Assembly (NCBI RefSeq): GCF_037151175.1
Contig: NZ_JBBCOR010000001.1
Coordinates: forward strand, 124,001 to 188,000
Length of the DNA stretch: 64,000 nt
DNA from: Asaia sp003994335
GTDB taxonomy: Bacteria; Pseudomonadota; Alphaproteobacteria; Acetobacterales; Acetobacteraceae
Direction of reading: 5' to 3'
The position numbers and the translations under genes were made by a program. The notes beneath the pieces were generated by a model. The model worked only from the letters and a program-made list of their open reading frames with translations. It was not told the origin of the DNA and did not search any database. Each line of letters begins with the position of its first letter. The stretch's first letter is position 1. Below are positions 17,953 to 27,129 of this stretch, piece after piece.

Positions 17953-17974
17953 GTTGTCGTTAAATATCGACAAC
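17953..17974. promoter_or_regulatory. Dyad upstream of the RHH-kinase gene
   Basis: GTTGTCG (17953-17959) and CGACAAC (17968-17974) are perfect 7-bp arms around an AT-rich 8-base centre (TTAAATAT). The dyad ends 43 bases upstream of the kinase ATG at 17910. Its size and position suit an operator, possibly for the protein's own RHH segment, but that is inference. Confidence 0.5.
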
Positions 17975-18161
17975 AATCGTCATTGGCTAGGGGTTCGCTC
18001 ACGATCGGGTGAGTGGCGGCTCAGTGGCTCGGAACTCAACCGCATCACGATTGGCACAAAGGCGTCTAACGTCCTCCCGCAATGGCTTTTCGATCAGGAA
18101 AATGCAAAAGACAAGACCAGTATAAGAAACAGGTTTTCCATCAAGATCGGAGAGAACTCGA

Positions 18162-18638
18162 TTGCCCGCGCATTGCGTATTCTACCTCAACGAGAAAGAT
18201 GTGTCGGTGCTTACCTGCGCGGGATTTGGTTCGTTTCCCGCCTATTCCGGGTCCGGCGTCTTAACCAATCGCCCTGCCGCGACCAATAACAGGAATAATG
18301 GTCCTCTTCCGCTGGGGCTGTACCATATTCTCGATCGACAATGTGGGGGGCGGCTGGGTGTCGTCAGGGACCATGTCGGTGATTTCTTCGCGGGCACCCA
18401 TCGTCAGGACTGGTTCGCCCTCTACCGCGATGATGGCGTCATAGACGATCAGACATCAATAGACGGCATCAGGCGTGGGGCATTCCGGCTGCATCCAGTC
18501 GGCTTCTGGGGGATCAGCAAGGGATGCATCACGCTGCCCGATGCCCATGATTTCTATCGCCTGCGCGAGATCCTGCTCGCGCAGCCTCCTGCCTACCTGA
18601 ATGAAATGCGGTCTTACGGGACGCTGGAAGTCAAATGA
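18162..18638 (+). CDS. DUF2778 (Tlde1-like) L,D-transpeptidase-fold protein
   Basis: A 158-aa DUF2778 protein. The C-terminal motif FRLHPVGFWGISKGCITLPD (about residues 110-129) holds the His and the SxGC cysteine that are the catalytic pair of L,D-transpeptidase-like enzymes. The N-terminus (CVFYLNEKDVSVLTCAGFGSFPAYSG) and the GPLPLGLYHILDR segment are also typical. Characterised DUF2778 members (Tlde1) are type VI secretion effectors that cut or exchange the D-amino acids of peptidoglycan stems. The start is a TTG with GGAGAG 7 bases upstream. No signal peptide is visible. It overlaps the next gene by four bases. No T6SS gene is in the window, so the delivery route is unknown. Confidence 0.85.
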   Translation: MPAHCVFYLNEKDVSVLTCAGFGSFPAYSGSGVLTNRPAATNNRNNGPLPLGLYHILDRQCGGRLGVVRDHVGDFFAGTHRQDWFALYRDDGVIDDQTSIDGIRRGAFRLHPVGFWGISKGCITLPDAHDFYRLREILLAQPPAYLNEMRSYGTLEVK

Positions 18639-18886
18639 AAGCGCTCATCACCCTGCCAGTCGCCGTCGTTGTCTATCTTGCCCTGGGTAATGCGACCCAT
18701 CACTATTTTGCCTGGTCGGGCCGAAGCTGGAAGGTTTTATCGCCCGTCTTTTATGTCAATGACGCTCTCGGTCTGGATCTGGGTCAGGCCAGCATCATCA
18801 TGGCGACCATGATGCTCGTCAGCCTCATGCTGGCCTCTGGCATCGTGACGGGGCTAGGCGCGCTGATAGGCCGCCGCCGCGGCTAG
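18635..18886 (+). CDS. Small membrane protein coupled to the DUF2778 gene
   Basis: An 83-aa protein with two predicted membrane helices (residues 4-20 and about 55-78) joined by a polar loop (ATHHYFAWSGRSWKVLSPVFYVNDALGLDLGQ) that would face the periplasm if the N-terminus is inside. It ends in a basic GRRRG tail. The start overlaps the stop of the DUF2778 gene (ATGA), so the two are translationally coupled. I do not recognise the family. An immunity or chaperone role for the Tlde1-like protein fits the arrangement but is inference. The known Tlde1 immunity proteins are described as periplasmic. Confidence 0.75.
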   Translation: MKALITLPVAVVVYLALGNATHHYFAWSGRSWKVLSPVFYVNDALGLDLGQASIIMATMMLVSLMLASGIVTGLGALIGRRRG

Positions 18887-18953
18887 ATGACATCGGCAGC
18901 ATGAGGAGGTGGGACGGACCTCGACGGATCGAGGCCGCAGATGTCTTGTCGAA

Positions 18954-19169
18954 TCATGGTCCTTTGCTGCGCAGGAAAACCAGACAAGCCACGCGCAGCG
19001 CCGAGGCGAGCGGACGTTCCGGTGGGCGCGTCGCATCGATGCTGGCGATCAGAGAGGCGAGGGAATTCTCCGCACTCATCTCTTCCAGCACGGCCCAGAA
19101 TTCAGGCTCGAGGGCGATGCTTGTGCGATGGCGTGACAAGGTGAAGCTGCGTTTGACGAGATCACTCAT
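18954..19169 (-). CDS. Ribbon-helix-helix domain protein
   Basis: A 71-aa protein with MSDLVKRSFTLSRHRTSIALEPEFWAVLEEMSAENSLASLIASIDATRP, the pattern of the stand-alone RHH_4 family widespread in Alphaproteobacteria: a beta strand (RTSIALEPEFW) followed by two helices. Members are presumed dimeric DNA-binding proteins of unknown target. Its ATG overlaps the queG stop by 8 bases (ATGAGTGA), so it is co-translated with the queuosine operon. The frame continues further upstream but the overlap start gives the family's usual length. Confidence 0.8.
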   Translation of the reverse strand: MSDLVKRSFTLSRHRTSIALEPEFWAVLEEMSAENSLASLIASIDATRPPERPLASALRVACLVFLRSKGP

Positions 19170-20223
19170 TCGATGCGGCTTCCTGCAATTCGGTTTGTGC
19201 CCATGCGGCAGCGTCAGCGACAATCGGGCTTTCGTCCTGTGTCAGATGCGTGACCAGAGGCAGATGCGCGCGATTGCCGGAATTGCCGAGTGCAATCAGC
19301 ACATTGCGTACAAAGCGGTTGCGACCGATGCGCTTGATGGGCGAGCCGGAAAAGAAGCTGCGGAATCCGGCATCGTCCAGCCGGGCCAGATCATCCAGTC
19401 TGGGGGCCATCAGATCGGCACGGGGCTGGAGCTTCATGTGGCGCGAGGTGGCCGCAAACCGGTTCCACGGACAGGCATTGAGGCAGTCATCGCAGCCATA
19501 GATGCGATTACCCATGGCCTTGCGAAATTCGACCGGTATCGGCCCGTCATGCTCGATCGTGAGATAGGCAATGCAGCGCCGCGCATCGAGCGCATAGGGG
19601 CGCGGAAAGGCATCGGTAGGGCAGGCTGTCAGGCAGCGCGTGCAACTGCCGCATGACCCGGCGCGAGGCGGCGAGGGGGTGAGTTCAAGCGTGGTGTAGA
19701 TTTCGCCCAGAAGCAGCCAGGAGCCATGAATGCGTGAGACGACATTGGTGTGCTTGCCCTGCCAACCAAGCTGGGCCTGTTCGGCCAGGGGCTTTTCCAT
19801 GACCGGCGCGGTGTCGACAAACACCTTCACCTGCGTGCCGTCGCCGCCAACATCCTGACGCACCACGAATTGCGCCAGATGCTTGAGCATGCCTTTGAGC
19901 ACGTCATGATAATCGCGATGGCGGGCATAGACCGAGATCGTGCCCGTATCGGGCTGGTCGAGCGTTTCGGCAGGATCGGCCTCAGGCGCGTAGGAAAGCC
20001 CGAGTGAAATCACGCTGCGGACTTCAGGCCAGAGCGCCTTGGGGTCGCCGCGCTGTTCGATGCGCTGCTCCATCCAGCTCATCGTGCCGTGCCGCCCGTC
20101 TTCCACGAACTGGCGCAGCCGCGTGCGGGCTTCTTCGGGCAGGGAGGCGTCGCAGAAGCCGATCGCATCGAAACCGAGATGCCGCGCATGGTCGGCAATG
20201 CGGTCTTCGATGCTCTTGCTCAT
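19162..20223 (-). CDS. queG: Epoxyqueuosine reductase QueG
   Basis: A 353-aa iron-sulfur, cobalamin-dependent reductase that converts epoxyqueuosine in tRNA to queuosine, the last step of the pathway. The N-terminal domain has DAIGFCDASLPEEARTRLRQFVEDGRHGTMSWM. Two [4Fe-4S] motifs are clear: CGSCTRCLTACPTDAFP and CDDCLNACPWN. The C-terminal HEAT-like part reads FVRNVLIALGNSGNRAHLPLV. The start at 20223 (MSKSIEDR) follows 13 bases after the tgt stop. An upstream extension would overlap tgt and has no family similarity. The operon order is queA-tgt-queG-RHH. Confidence 0.95.
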   Translation of the reverse strand: MSKSIEDRIADHARHLGFDAIGFCDASLPEEARTRLRQFVEDGRHGTMSWMEQRIEQRGDPKALWPEVRSVISLGLSYAPEADPAETLDQPDTGTISVYARHRDYHDVLKGMLKHLAQFVVRQDVGGDGTQVKVFVDTAPVMEKPLAEQAQLGWQGKHTNVVSRIHGSWLLLGEIYTTLELTPSPPRAGSCGSCTRCLTACPTDAFPRPYALDARRCIAYLTIEHDGPIPVEFRKAMGNRIYGCDDCLNACPWNRFAATSRHMKLQPRADLMAPRLDDLARLDDAGFRSFFSGSPIKRIGRNRFVRNVLIALGNSGNRAHLPLVTHLTQDESPIVADAAAWAQTELQEAASNE

Positions 20224-20236
20224 GGGGAGAGAGGCG

Positions 20237-21405
<1,169 letters not shown>

Positions 21406-21409
<4 letters not shown>

Positions 21410-22443
21410 GGGGCGCGATCCAGCAAGCAGGCATCTCCATAGGAATAAAAGCGAAAGCCCTCGGCAATCGCATGGCGATAGGCGTCGCGCATCGTCTCGG
21501 TTCCGGCCAGCGCACAGACGAGCATGAACAGGGTCGAGCGTGGCAGGTGGAAATTGGTCATCAGCCGATCGACCGCACGGAAACGATAGCCCGGCTTGAT
21601 GAAAATCGAAGTCTCACCTTCCCAGGGGTGGACGATGCCGTGCTCGTCCGCGGCGCTTTCTAATAAACGTAGGCTTGTCGTACCCACGGCCACGATTTTC
21701 TTGCCACTAGCGCGGGTGTCGTTGATGCGCTGCGCTGTCTGGGCGTCGATGCGGCCCCATTCGGCATGCATCTTATGGCTGGCAATCTCATCACGGACGG
21801 GCAGGAAGGTGCCCGCTCCTACATGCAGGGTGAGGGTGTGACGCTTCACACCACGTGCGTCGAGCGCGGCCAGCAGGTCGGGGGTGAAATGCAGTCCCGC
21901 TGTCGGGGCGGCGACGGCGCCCTTATGGCGCTCGAAAATTGTGGCGTAGTCGCTGTCATCCTGCGCGGTCGGGCCGGTAGGGCGGTCGATATAGGGGGGC
22001 AGGGCCAGCACACCGGCCCGTTTGAGGAAGTCGTCGAAGGCCTTCCCTTCGGCCGAGAACCGCATGGAGATGGCCCCATCTCCTTCATTCTCCACCACCT
22101 CAGCCGTGACAGGATCGCTGCCGAAATGCAGCGTGTCGCCGGGCCTGAGCTTGCGGGCATTCTTCGCCAGCGCGTGCCAGCTGCCATCGCTCAGGATACG
22201 GTCGAGGGTGATGCCGATCTTTGCCTCGCCGCGTCGTGCCGCGAGCTGAGCGCGTATGACGGCTGTGTCATTGGCCACCAGCAGATCGCCCGGCTCCAGC
22301 AGAGAGGGGAGATCGCTGATACGCGCCTCGCTCAGGGGCTGGCTGGCAGCCACGCGCAGCAGGCGCGCTGAATCGCGCGGTCGGGCGGGTTCCAGGGCGA
22401 TATTCTCGCGCGGAAGATCGAAATCAAAATCGGATATCTGCAT
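21406..22443 (-). CDS. queA: S-adenosylmethionine:tRNA ribosyltransferase-isomerase QueA
   Basis: A 345-aa QueA, which adds the ribosyl moiety of SAM to 7-aminomethyl-7-deazaguanine in tRNA, giving epoxyqueuosine. Visible family segments are the N-terminal DFDLPRENIALEPARPRDSARLL, DLLVANDTAVIRAQL, PYIDRPTGPTAQDDSDYATIFERHKGAVAAPTAGLHFT, and the C-terminal TNFHLPRSTLFMLVCALAG with the conserved FHLPxSTLLML core. It is the first gene of the queA-tgt-queG-RHH operon. The promoter should lie in the 150 bases before it, which are shared with the end of the LysR gene. Confidence 0.97.
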
Positions 22444-22596
22444 GGGCGGCTCGGTTTAGGCCAGAACCGCCCGTCAATGCCAGTGCAAATCAGGCGGTGG
22501 GCGGCTCGGATATCTTCAGACGATACGGCTCTGATGAGGAGGCGATCCGCAGTGGAAACGGCGCGTGCCGCGCCCGTATCACGCCTGTCGGCTTTT

Positions 22597-23586
22597 TCAG
22601 GATAGGGCCGGCTGCCTGGTACGGCAGATCGTTTGCGCGATTTGCGGCTCTGGGGGCGCCTGGCCCGTATCGGGTCCGGTCACGCCGTGTCGCCCCGGGC
22701 AGAGCTTGAGGTGATCGATCAGCCAGCGTCCTGCCGGGCCGGGGGGCTCGGCAGTTGGGTAGACAACCGTCATGGGCATGGCCGAACCACCGGGCGTGAA
22801 CCCATCCATCTGCAGTTCCACCAGACGACCCGCTTCGAGATCGGCGCTGATGCTGTGCACCGGCATGCCGCCCCAGCCAAGCCCGCCGAGGAGAAAATGA
22901 TGCTTCGCATACAGGTCGGCCAGACGCCACGTAGCGGGCGAGAAGATACCGCGCTCGCGACCAGCGGAAAGATCGGTCCGATCGGTCAGGACCAGTTGCA
23001 CATGGCGCGCCAGTTCTTCCTTGGGGATCGGGCCGTCATGGCGGGCGAGAGGATGCTCCGCCGATGCCACCATCATGAATCGGATGTCACCCAGCGCCTC
23101 CGAGGAAAGGGCATCGGGCAGATCGGGCAGGGGGCCTGCAATGCCGATCTGGGCGCGTGACTCGAGAATAGGCTGAAAGACCCCGCCCAGCGCCTCGACA
23201 TAGAGACGCAGCGGCGTCTGGGGGAAAGTCTCGCGAAAGCCGCGCGCCACGCGGGTCATTCGGTCCATGGGAAAGAAGACATCCACTACCACGGAAAGCT
23301 CGGGCTCGATGCCCGACGCCATGCCATAGGCACGCGCCTTCATGTGATCGACGCCCATGACGATACCGCGCGCATCGGCGAGCAGGGTCTGGCCCGCCTT
23401 TGTCAGTTGTGGATAGCGCCCCATACGGTCGAACAGGGCCACGCCCATCTGGGATTCCAGTGTCGCGATCATTTCGCTGATCGCAGGCTGCGAGCGTCGA
23501 AAGCGCCTCGCCGCTGCCGAAAAGCTGCCATCATCGGCTGCCGCGATGAAGACACGGAGCTGATCGAGCGAAATCCGGTCCAGCAT
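22597..23586 (-). CDS. LysR family transcriptional regulator
   Basis: A 329-aa LysR-type regulator. The N-terminal winged helix-turn-helix is clear: LRVFIAAADDGSFSAAARRFRRSQPAISEMIATLESQMGVALFDR. A long linker helix and the effector-binding domain follow (from about residue 90). The gene is divergent from azoR with 159 bases between the start codons, the usual layout for a LysR protein controlling its neighbour. The effector is probably a quinone or azo-type compound, by analogy. ATG at 23586 has GGGGG close upstream. The C-terminal extension (TGPDTGQAPPEPQIAQTICRTRQ) looks disordered. Confidence 0.9.
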   Translation of the reverse strand: MLDRISLDQLRVFIAAADDGSFSAAARRFRRSQPAISEMIATLESQMGVALFDRMGRYPQLTKAGQTLLADARGIVMGVDHMKARAYGMASGIEPELSVVVDVFFPMDRMTRVARGFRETFPQTPLRLYVEALGGVFQPILESRAQIGIAGPLPDLPDALSSEALGDIRFMMVASAEHPLARHDGPIPKEELARHVQLVLTDRTDLSAGRERGIFSPATWRLADLYAKHHFLLGGLGWGGMPVHSISADLEAGRLVELQMDGFTPGGSAMPMTVVYPTAEPPGPAGRWLIDHLKLCPGRHGVTGPDTGQAPPEPQIAQTICRTRQPALS

Positions 23587-23745
23587 GATCCCCCCATCCA
23601 TAGTCCAGAGCGATACTATCCATCGGAAGATATCGAGTGTCGAGATGGGTTAACGTATGGGACGGTATGCGGGAACAGCAGGTTGACGCCCCATCACGGG
23701 GTTTTCCTGCTTCCTCATCAGGCCCTGAAGCAGAGAGCGCCCATC

Positions 23746-24357
23746 ATGAAGATCCTTCACATCGATTCCAGCATTCTCGGTGACAATTCTGCCAGTCGCG
23801 CCCTGACGGCCGAGACCATCGCCCATCTCAAGGCAGCCCATCCCGAAGCCGAGATCACCTATCATGACCTGGCCGCCCATCCGATCCCGGATCTTTCGGC
23901 CGGTCATGTGGCGGCGCGTTTCGGCGCGGAGGTGACCGATGAGGCAATCCAGGCCGATCTGGCGCGAGGCAACGCCCATGTGGAGGAACTGCTCGCCGCC
24001 GATATCGTGGTGATCGGCGCGCCGATGTACAATTTCACCGTTCCTGTCCAGCTCAAGAACTGGATCGACCGTATTGCGGTAGCGGGCAAGACCTTCCGCT
24101 ATGGTGAGAACGGTCCCGAGGGGTTGGTGCCCGGGGGCAAGAAGGCGGTTCTGATCTCGACCCGCGGCGGCAATTATACGCCGGGTACTCCGGCGGCGCC
24201 GATGGACCATCAGGAGCCCTACATGACGGCTGTGTTCAGCTTCATCGGACTGCGCGACATAACCTGGATCCGCGCTGAAGGGCTGAGCCGCGGGGCAGAG
24301 GCCCGTGACGCGGCCATGAGCGCCGCCAAGGCCGATATTGCCGCGTTGACACTCTGA
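23746..24357 (+). CDS. azoR: FMN-dependent NADH-azoreductase
   Basis: A 203-aa flavodoxin-fold oxidoreductase of the AzoR/AcpD family, which uses NADH to reduce quinones and azo compounds by two electrons. Motifs: MKILHIDSSILGDNSASRALT (phosphate loop of FMN binding), IGAPMYNFTVPVQLKNWIDRIAVAGKTFRY, and STRGGNYTPG. Length and pattern match homodimeric AzoR. It lies opposite a LysR gene that probably regulates it, and 29 bases upstream of a YceI gene, so it may be co-transcribed with the YceI-b561-YceI genes. Confidence 0.93.
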   Translation: MKILHIDSSILGDNSASRALTAETIAHLKAAHPEAEITYHDLAAHPIPDLSAGHVAARFGAEVTDEAIQADLARGNAHVEELLAADIVVIGAPMYNFTVPVQLKNWIDRIAVAGKTFRYGENGPEGLVPGGKKAVLISTRGGNYTPGTPAAPMDHQEPYMTAVFSFIGLRDITWIRAEGLSRGAEARDAAMSAAKADIAALTL

Positions 24358-24386
24358 TTCAATTCGAAACGAAGGAGCTCTTTTCC

Positions 24387-25004
24387 ATGAACAAGACCAT
24401 TCTCGTTAGCGCCGCCCTTTTCGCGGCTCTCGTCTCTGTCCCGCACGCGCACGCCCAAAAGGGCGGCACGCCTGACCCCAAGGCGGTTCAGGCTGGCAGT
24501 TACAGCATCGAGCCCTATCATACCCAGGTCGCGTTCACGCTCCTGCATATGGGCTTCACCAATTTCTCAGGCTTTTTCTCGCAGGCCTCAGGCACGTTGA
24601 CCCTCGACCCGGCGCATATCGACGCGACGAAGCTGGATGTCACCCTGCCCATCGCCTCGGTCCAGACTACTGTGGGCAAGCTCGATGGCGAGCTGAAATC
24701 CGCTGACTGGTTCGACGCCGAGAAATTCCCCACGGCCCATTTCGTCTCCACACGCGTCACGCGCGCCGGAAGCAGCATGGCGACGATCACGGGCGATCTG
24801 ACGCTTCATGGCGTGACCAAGCCCGTCACCTTCAAGGCGCGTCTGATCGGAAGCGGCGTCAACCCGCTCGACAAGAAGGAAACGGTTGGGTTCGAAGGCA
24901 CCGCGGTGATTTCGCGCAGCGCGTTCGGCGTTTCGCGCTATGTGCCGTTGGTGGGTGATCAGGTGACACTGCATATCGCCGGCGCTTTCGAAAAAGCCTT
25001 CTGA
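24387..25004 (+). CDS. YceI family periplasmic protein
   Basis: A 205-aa secreted lipocalin-like protein. The signal peptide MNKTILVSAALFAALVSVPHAHA is followed by YSIEPYHTQVAFTLLHMGFTNFSGFFSQASGTLTLDP, the opening strands of the YceI barrel. Then come DWFDAEKFPTAHFVSTRV, ITGDLTLHGVTKPVTFKARL and ISRSAFGVSRY. YceI proteins bind polyisoprenoids in a hydrophobic cavity, and the physiological role is unclear. It is the first of a three-gene set with cytochrome b561 and a second YceI, recalling the E. coli yceI-yceJ pair. Confidence 0.93.
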   Translation: MNKTILVSAALFAALVSVPHAHAQKGGTPDPKAVQAGSYSIEPYHTQVAFTLLHMGFTNFSGFFSQASGTLTLDPAHIDATKLDVTLPIASVQTTVGKLDGELKSADWFDAEKFPTAHFVSTRVTRAGSSMATITGDLTLHGVTKPVTFKARLIGSGVNPLDKKETVGFEGTAVISRSAFGVSRYVPLVGDQVTLHIAGAFEKAF

Positions 25005-25023
25005 ACAGGGGCGATCGGAAGTG

Positions 25024-25620
25024 ATGGGCGGTATGCGCGATCGATCTGGCATGAAGTCGCGTTATGACCTCGTGGCCATGGGCCTTCACTGGCTCATGGC
25101 CCTGGGGATACTGGCGCTGATCGCGATCGGGTTGGCCATGGTGCATGGCGGGTTACCCCCCGGTACGATGTTCCGGCTATTTCAGCTGCATAAATCGATC
25201 GGGATCACGATCCTGCTCGCGGCGCTGTGTCGTCTGGCGTGGCGCCTTGCACACCGCCCTCCCGTTTTTGTCGGAACGATGCCGCGCATGGAGCGTCATC
25301 TCGCGGCGCTCGCCCATGCCGTTTTGTATGCGGCCATGATCCTGCTGCCTCTGAGCGGATGGGCCGTGGTGTCGAGTTCCGTCTACGCCATTCCGACCGT
25401 CCTCTATGGCCTCATACCCTGGCCGGATTTGCCCTACCTGCCGCATCTGGCGAACAAGCAGCCGGTCGAGGACGCATTCTCCGCCCTGCACAGCTATGGC
25501 GCTTATGGTTTCATTGCCCTGATCACGCTCCATGTGCTCGCGGCGTTGCGGCATCAGCTCATCCTCAAGGATGGCGTGCTTGAGCGCATGCTGCCCCAGT
25601 TGGGAAAGAAAGATCGATGA
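25024..25620 (+). CDS. Cytochrome b561 family membrane protein (YceJ-like)
   Basis: A diheme b-type cytochrome of the inner membrane, about 198 aa, with four hydrophobic helices. Candidate heme-ligand histidines lie in YDLVAMGLHWLMALG, FQLHKSIGITILLAALCRLAWR and HSYGAYGFIALITLHVLAALRHQL. Members pass electrons between quinol or other reductants and periplasmic acceptors. The start is uncertain: GTG at 25021 and ATGs at 25024, 25033 and 25051 are in frame, and 25033 has the better spacing from GGAAG. The stop overlaps the next YceI gene by four bases (ATGA), so the two are coupled. Confidence 0.88.
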   Translation: MGGMRDRSGMKSRYDLVAMGLHWLMALGILALIAIGLAMVHGGLPPGTMFRLFQLHKSIGITILLAALCRLAWRLAHRPPVFVGTMPRMERHLAALAHAVLYAAMILLPLSGWAVVSSSVYAIPTVLYGLIPWPDLPYLPHLANKQPVEDAFSALHSYGAYGFIALITLHVLAALRHQLILKDGVLERMLPQLGKKDR

Positions 25621-26216
25621 TCACGCTCAGGATGGCGCGTCGCGCCCAGCCAGTACTCGTTTTACACGCTCTGGCCTTGCCGGTTCTCGTGCTCCTCGCC
25701 TCCGCCCCCGTGCGGGCGCAGGACTGGGTGCTCGACAAGGCACAAAGTCATATCGGCTTCACTGGAACCCAGACCGGGACACGTTTCGCCGGGGAGTTCG
25801 GGCGATATGATGGCGAGATCGCGCTGGACCCCGCGCATCCCGAGAGCGGGCATATCGAGGTGACGATCGATCTTGCGAGCGCCCATACCGGGGACACGCA
25901 GCGTGACACGGCCCTTCCGGGCGCAGACTGGTTCGATGTGGCCCAGTTCCCGAAAGCGCGTTTCGTCTCAACTGCCATCCGCTCAGTGGGCGAGAAGCAT
26001 TATGAGGCACTGGGAACGCTTTCGCTGCGTAATGTCACCAGGCCCGTCACCCTGCGCTTCACTCTCGAGGCGAAAGATGGCAATGCCCATGCGCAAGGTC
26101 AGGCAGATCTCGTCAGAACGGCATTCGGCGTCGGGCAGGGGCCCTGGGCCTCAGGGCAATGGGTGGCACTCGAGGTTGGCGTAACCTTCGACCTCGTGGC
26201 CCATGGCAAGAAGTGA
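25617..26216 (+). CDS. YceI family protein, second copy
   Basis: A 199-aa secreted YceI protein. A long signal sequence (MITLRMARRAQPVLVLHALALPVLVLLASAPVRAQ) precedes DWVLDKAQSHIGFTGTQTGTRFAGEFGRYDGEIALDP. The usual ADWFDVAQFPKARFVSTAIRSVG and LSLRNVTRPVTLRFTLEAK strands follow. It differs clearly from the first copy, so it is an old paralogue and not a recent duplication. Its ATG overlaps the cytochrome stop. One heme protein flanked by two lipid-binding partners suggests a shared redox or quinone-handling task, which is inference. Confidence 0.9.
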   Translation: MITLRMARRAQPVLVLHALALPVLVLLASAPVRAQDWVLDKAQSHIGFTGTQTGTRFAGEFGRYDGEIALDPAHPESGHIEVTIDLASAHTGDTQRDTALPGADWFDVAQFPKARFVSTAIRSVGEKHYEALGTLSLRNVTRPVTLRFTLEAKDGNAHAQGQADLVRTAFGVGQGPWASGQWVALEVGVTFDLVAHGKK

Positions 26217-26369
26217 TCATCTCCAACTGACCTCGCCTCAAAAATTCCCTCCATAAGATCTCCGACTAGTTCCCTGGGCGACGTCTTTCGACAGGGCAAA
26301 ACCGGGAGGGGGATGAACTGCGCCCTCAAATCGACTAGAAAGGGAGCAGATCATCACTGGAGAAATTCG

Positions 26370-26594
26370 ATGTCTTACGCCGCCCTTGACGCTGCCCGCG
26401 TCGCAAAGGCCTCAAAATCCGCTCTGACTGCTCTAGGGCAGGTCAAGGAACAATCCGAAACCCATCAGCGCAAGACGATCATGATCGAGCGTATCGAGGC
26501 ACTCGCCGGTGCGGCCGCCGAGACGAGTCTGCCGGGTGGTGGTCTGGTCACGCTGACATCGGAAGAATTCTGGCTGATCAGCAAGAACTGGTAA
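26370..26594 (+). CDS. Hypothetical small protein, 74 aa
   Basis: No family recognised. The predicted protein is mainly helical in its first 50 residues (AALDAARVAKASKSALTALGQVKEQSETHQRKTIMIERIEALAGAAAE), then LPGGGLVTLTSEEFWLISKNW. There is no signal peptide or membrane segment. GGAGAA 6 bases upstream supports the ATG at 26370. It stands alone between the YceI set and the convergent VOC gene. Confidence 0.6.
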   Translation: MSYAALDAARVAKASKSALTALGQVKEQSETHQRKTIMIERIEALAGAAAETSLPGGGLVTLTSEEFWLISKNW

Positions 26595-26708
26595 CATCGC
26601 AGTGTTGCGCCATCCGGGTTGTCCCGGTGGCGCCTGCATCTCTCTGCGTGTCGTGAAAAGGAACTGGAAACATCCTTTCGAAAGGCCGCGGCGATCCGGG
26701 CAGCACGT

Positions 26709-27101
26709 TCAGCCCTGATAAGAGGCGATCTCGATAAGGTTCTGATCCGGGTCATGAATATAGACCGAAGTGATCGGCCCGAGCGCCCCGATACGGTTCA
26801 CCGGTCCCTCGATGATGGCCACGCCGCATTTTTCCAGATGGCGTATGATATTTTCCGAATCGATTGCCGTGGTGAAGCACAGATCGCTCACCCCCGGAGC
26901 CGCTTTCCCGGCTGTGGTCCAGCCTTCTGAATCCAGCGGCCGCAGATTGATCTTCTGGCCGCCAAAAGAGAGCGAGACGCGATTGTTGCGGCCATATTCC
27001 TCGATTTCCATCCCCAGAACGCGCTGATACCAGTTGGCGGAAAGGGCGCGGTCACGAACCGTGAGAACGATATGGTCGAGGCGATCGACGGTAAAACGCA
27101 T
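26709..27101 (-). CDS. VOC family protein (glyoxalase/dioxygenase fold)
   Basis: A 130-aa vicinal-oxygen-chelate protein. Metal-ligand positions are visible in VDRLDHIVLTVRDRALSANWYQRVLGMEIEEYG (His near residue 9) and in the C-terminal YIHDPDQNLIEIASY (Glu). It could be a lyase, a fosfomycin-type thiol transferase or a dioxygenase, and the sequence does not say which. The frame extends upstream, but ATG at 27101 leaves a 28-base gap to the permease gene and gives the usual length. It is last in a leftward set isochorismatase-permease-VOC. Confidence 0.85.
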   Translation of the reverse strand: MRFTVDRLDHIVLTVRDRALSANWYQRVLGMEIEEYGRNNRVSLSFGGQKINLRPLDSEGWTTAGKAAPGVSDLCFTTAIDSENIIRHLEKCGVAIIEGPVNRIGALGPITSVYIHDPDQNLIEIASYQG

Positions 27102-27129
27102 GAGGTCCGGACTTTCGCTGACAGGGGCC

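Noticed and set aside
16330..18012. A 560-codon plus-strand frame
   Set aside because: It is antisense to the hybrid kinase, whose domain motifs are unambiguous.
23587..23745. A specific LysR T-N11-A box between the LysR gene and azoR
   Set aside because: Several weak partial dyads exist (for example CCATC...GATGG), but none stands out enough to name as the operator.
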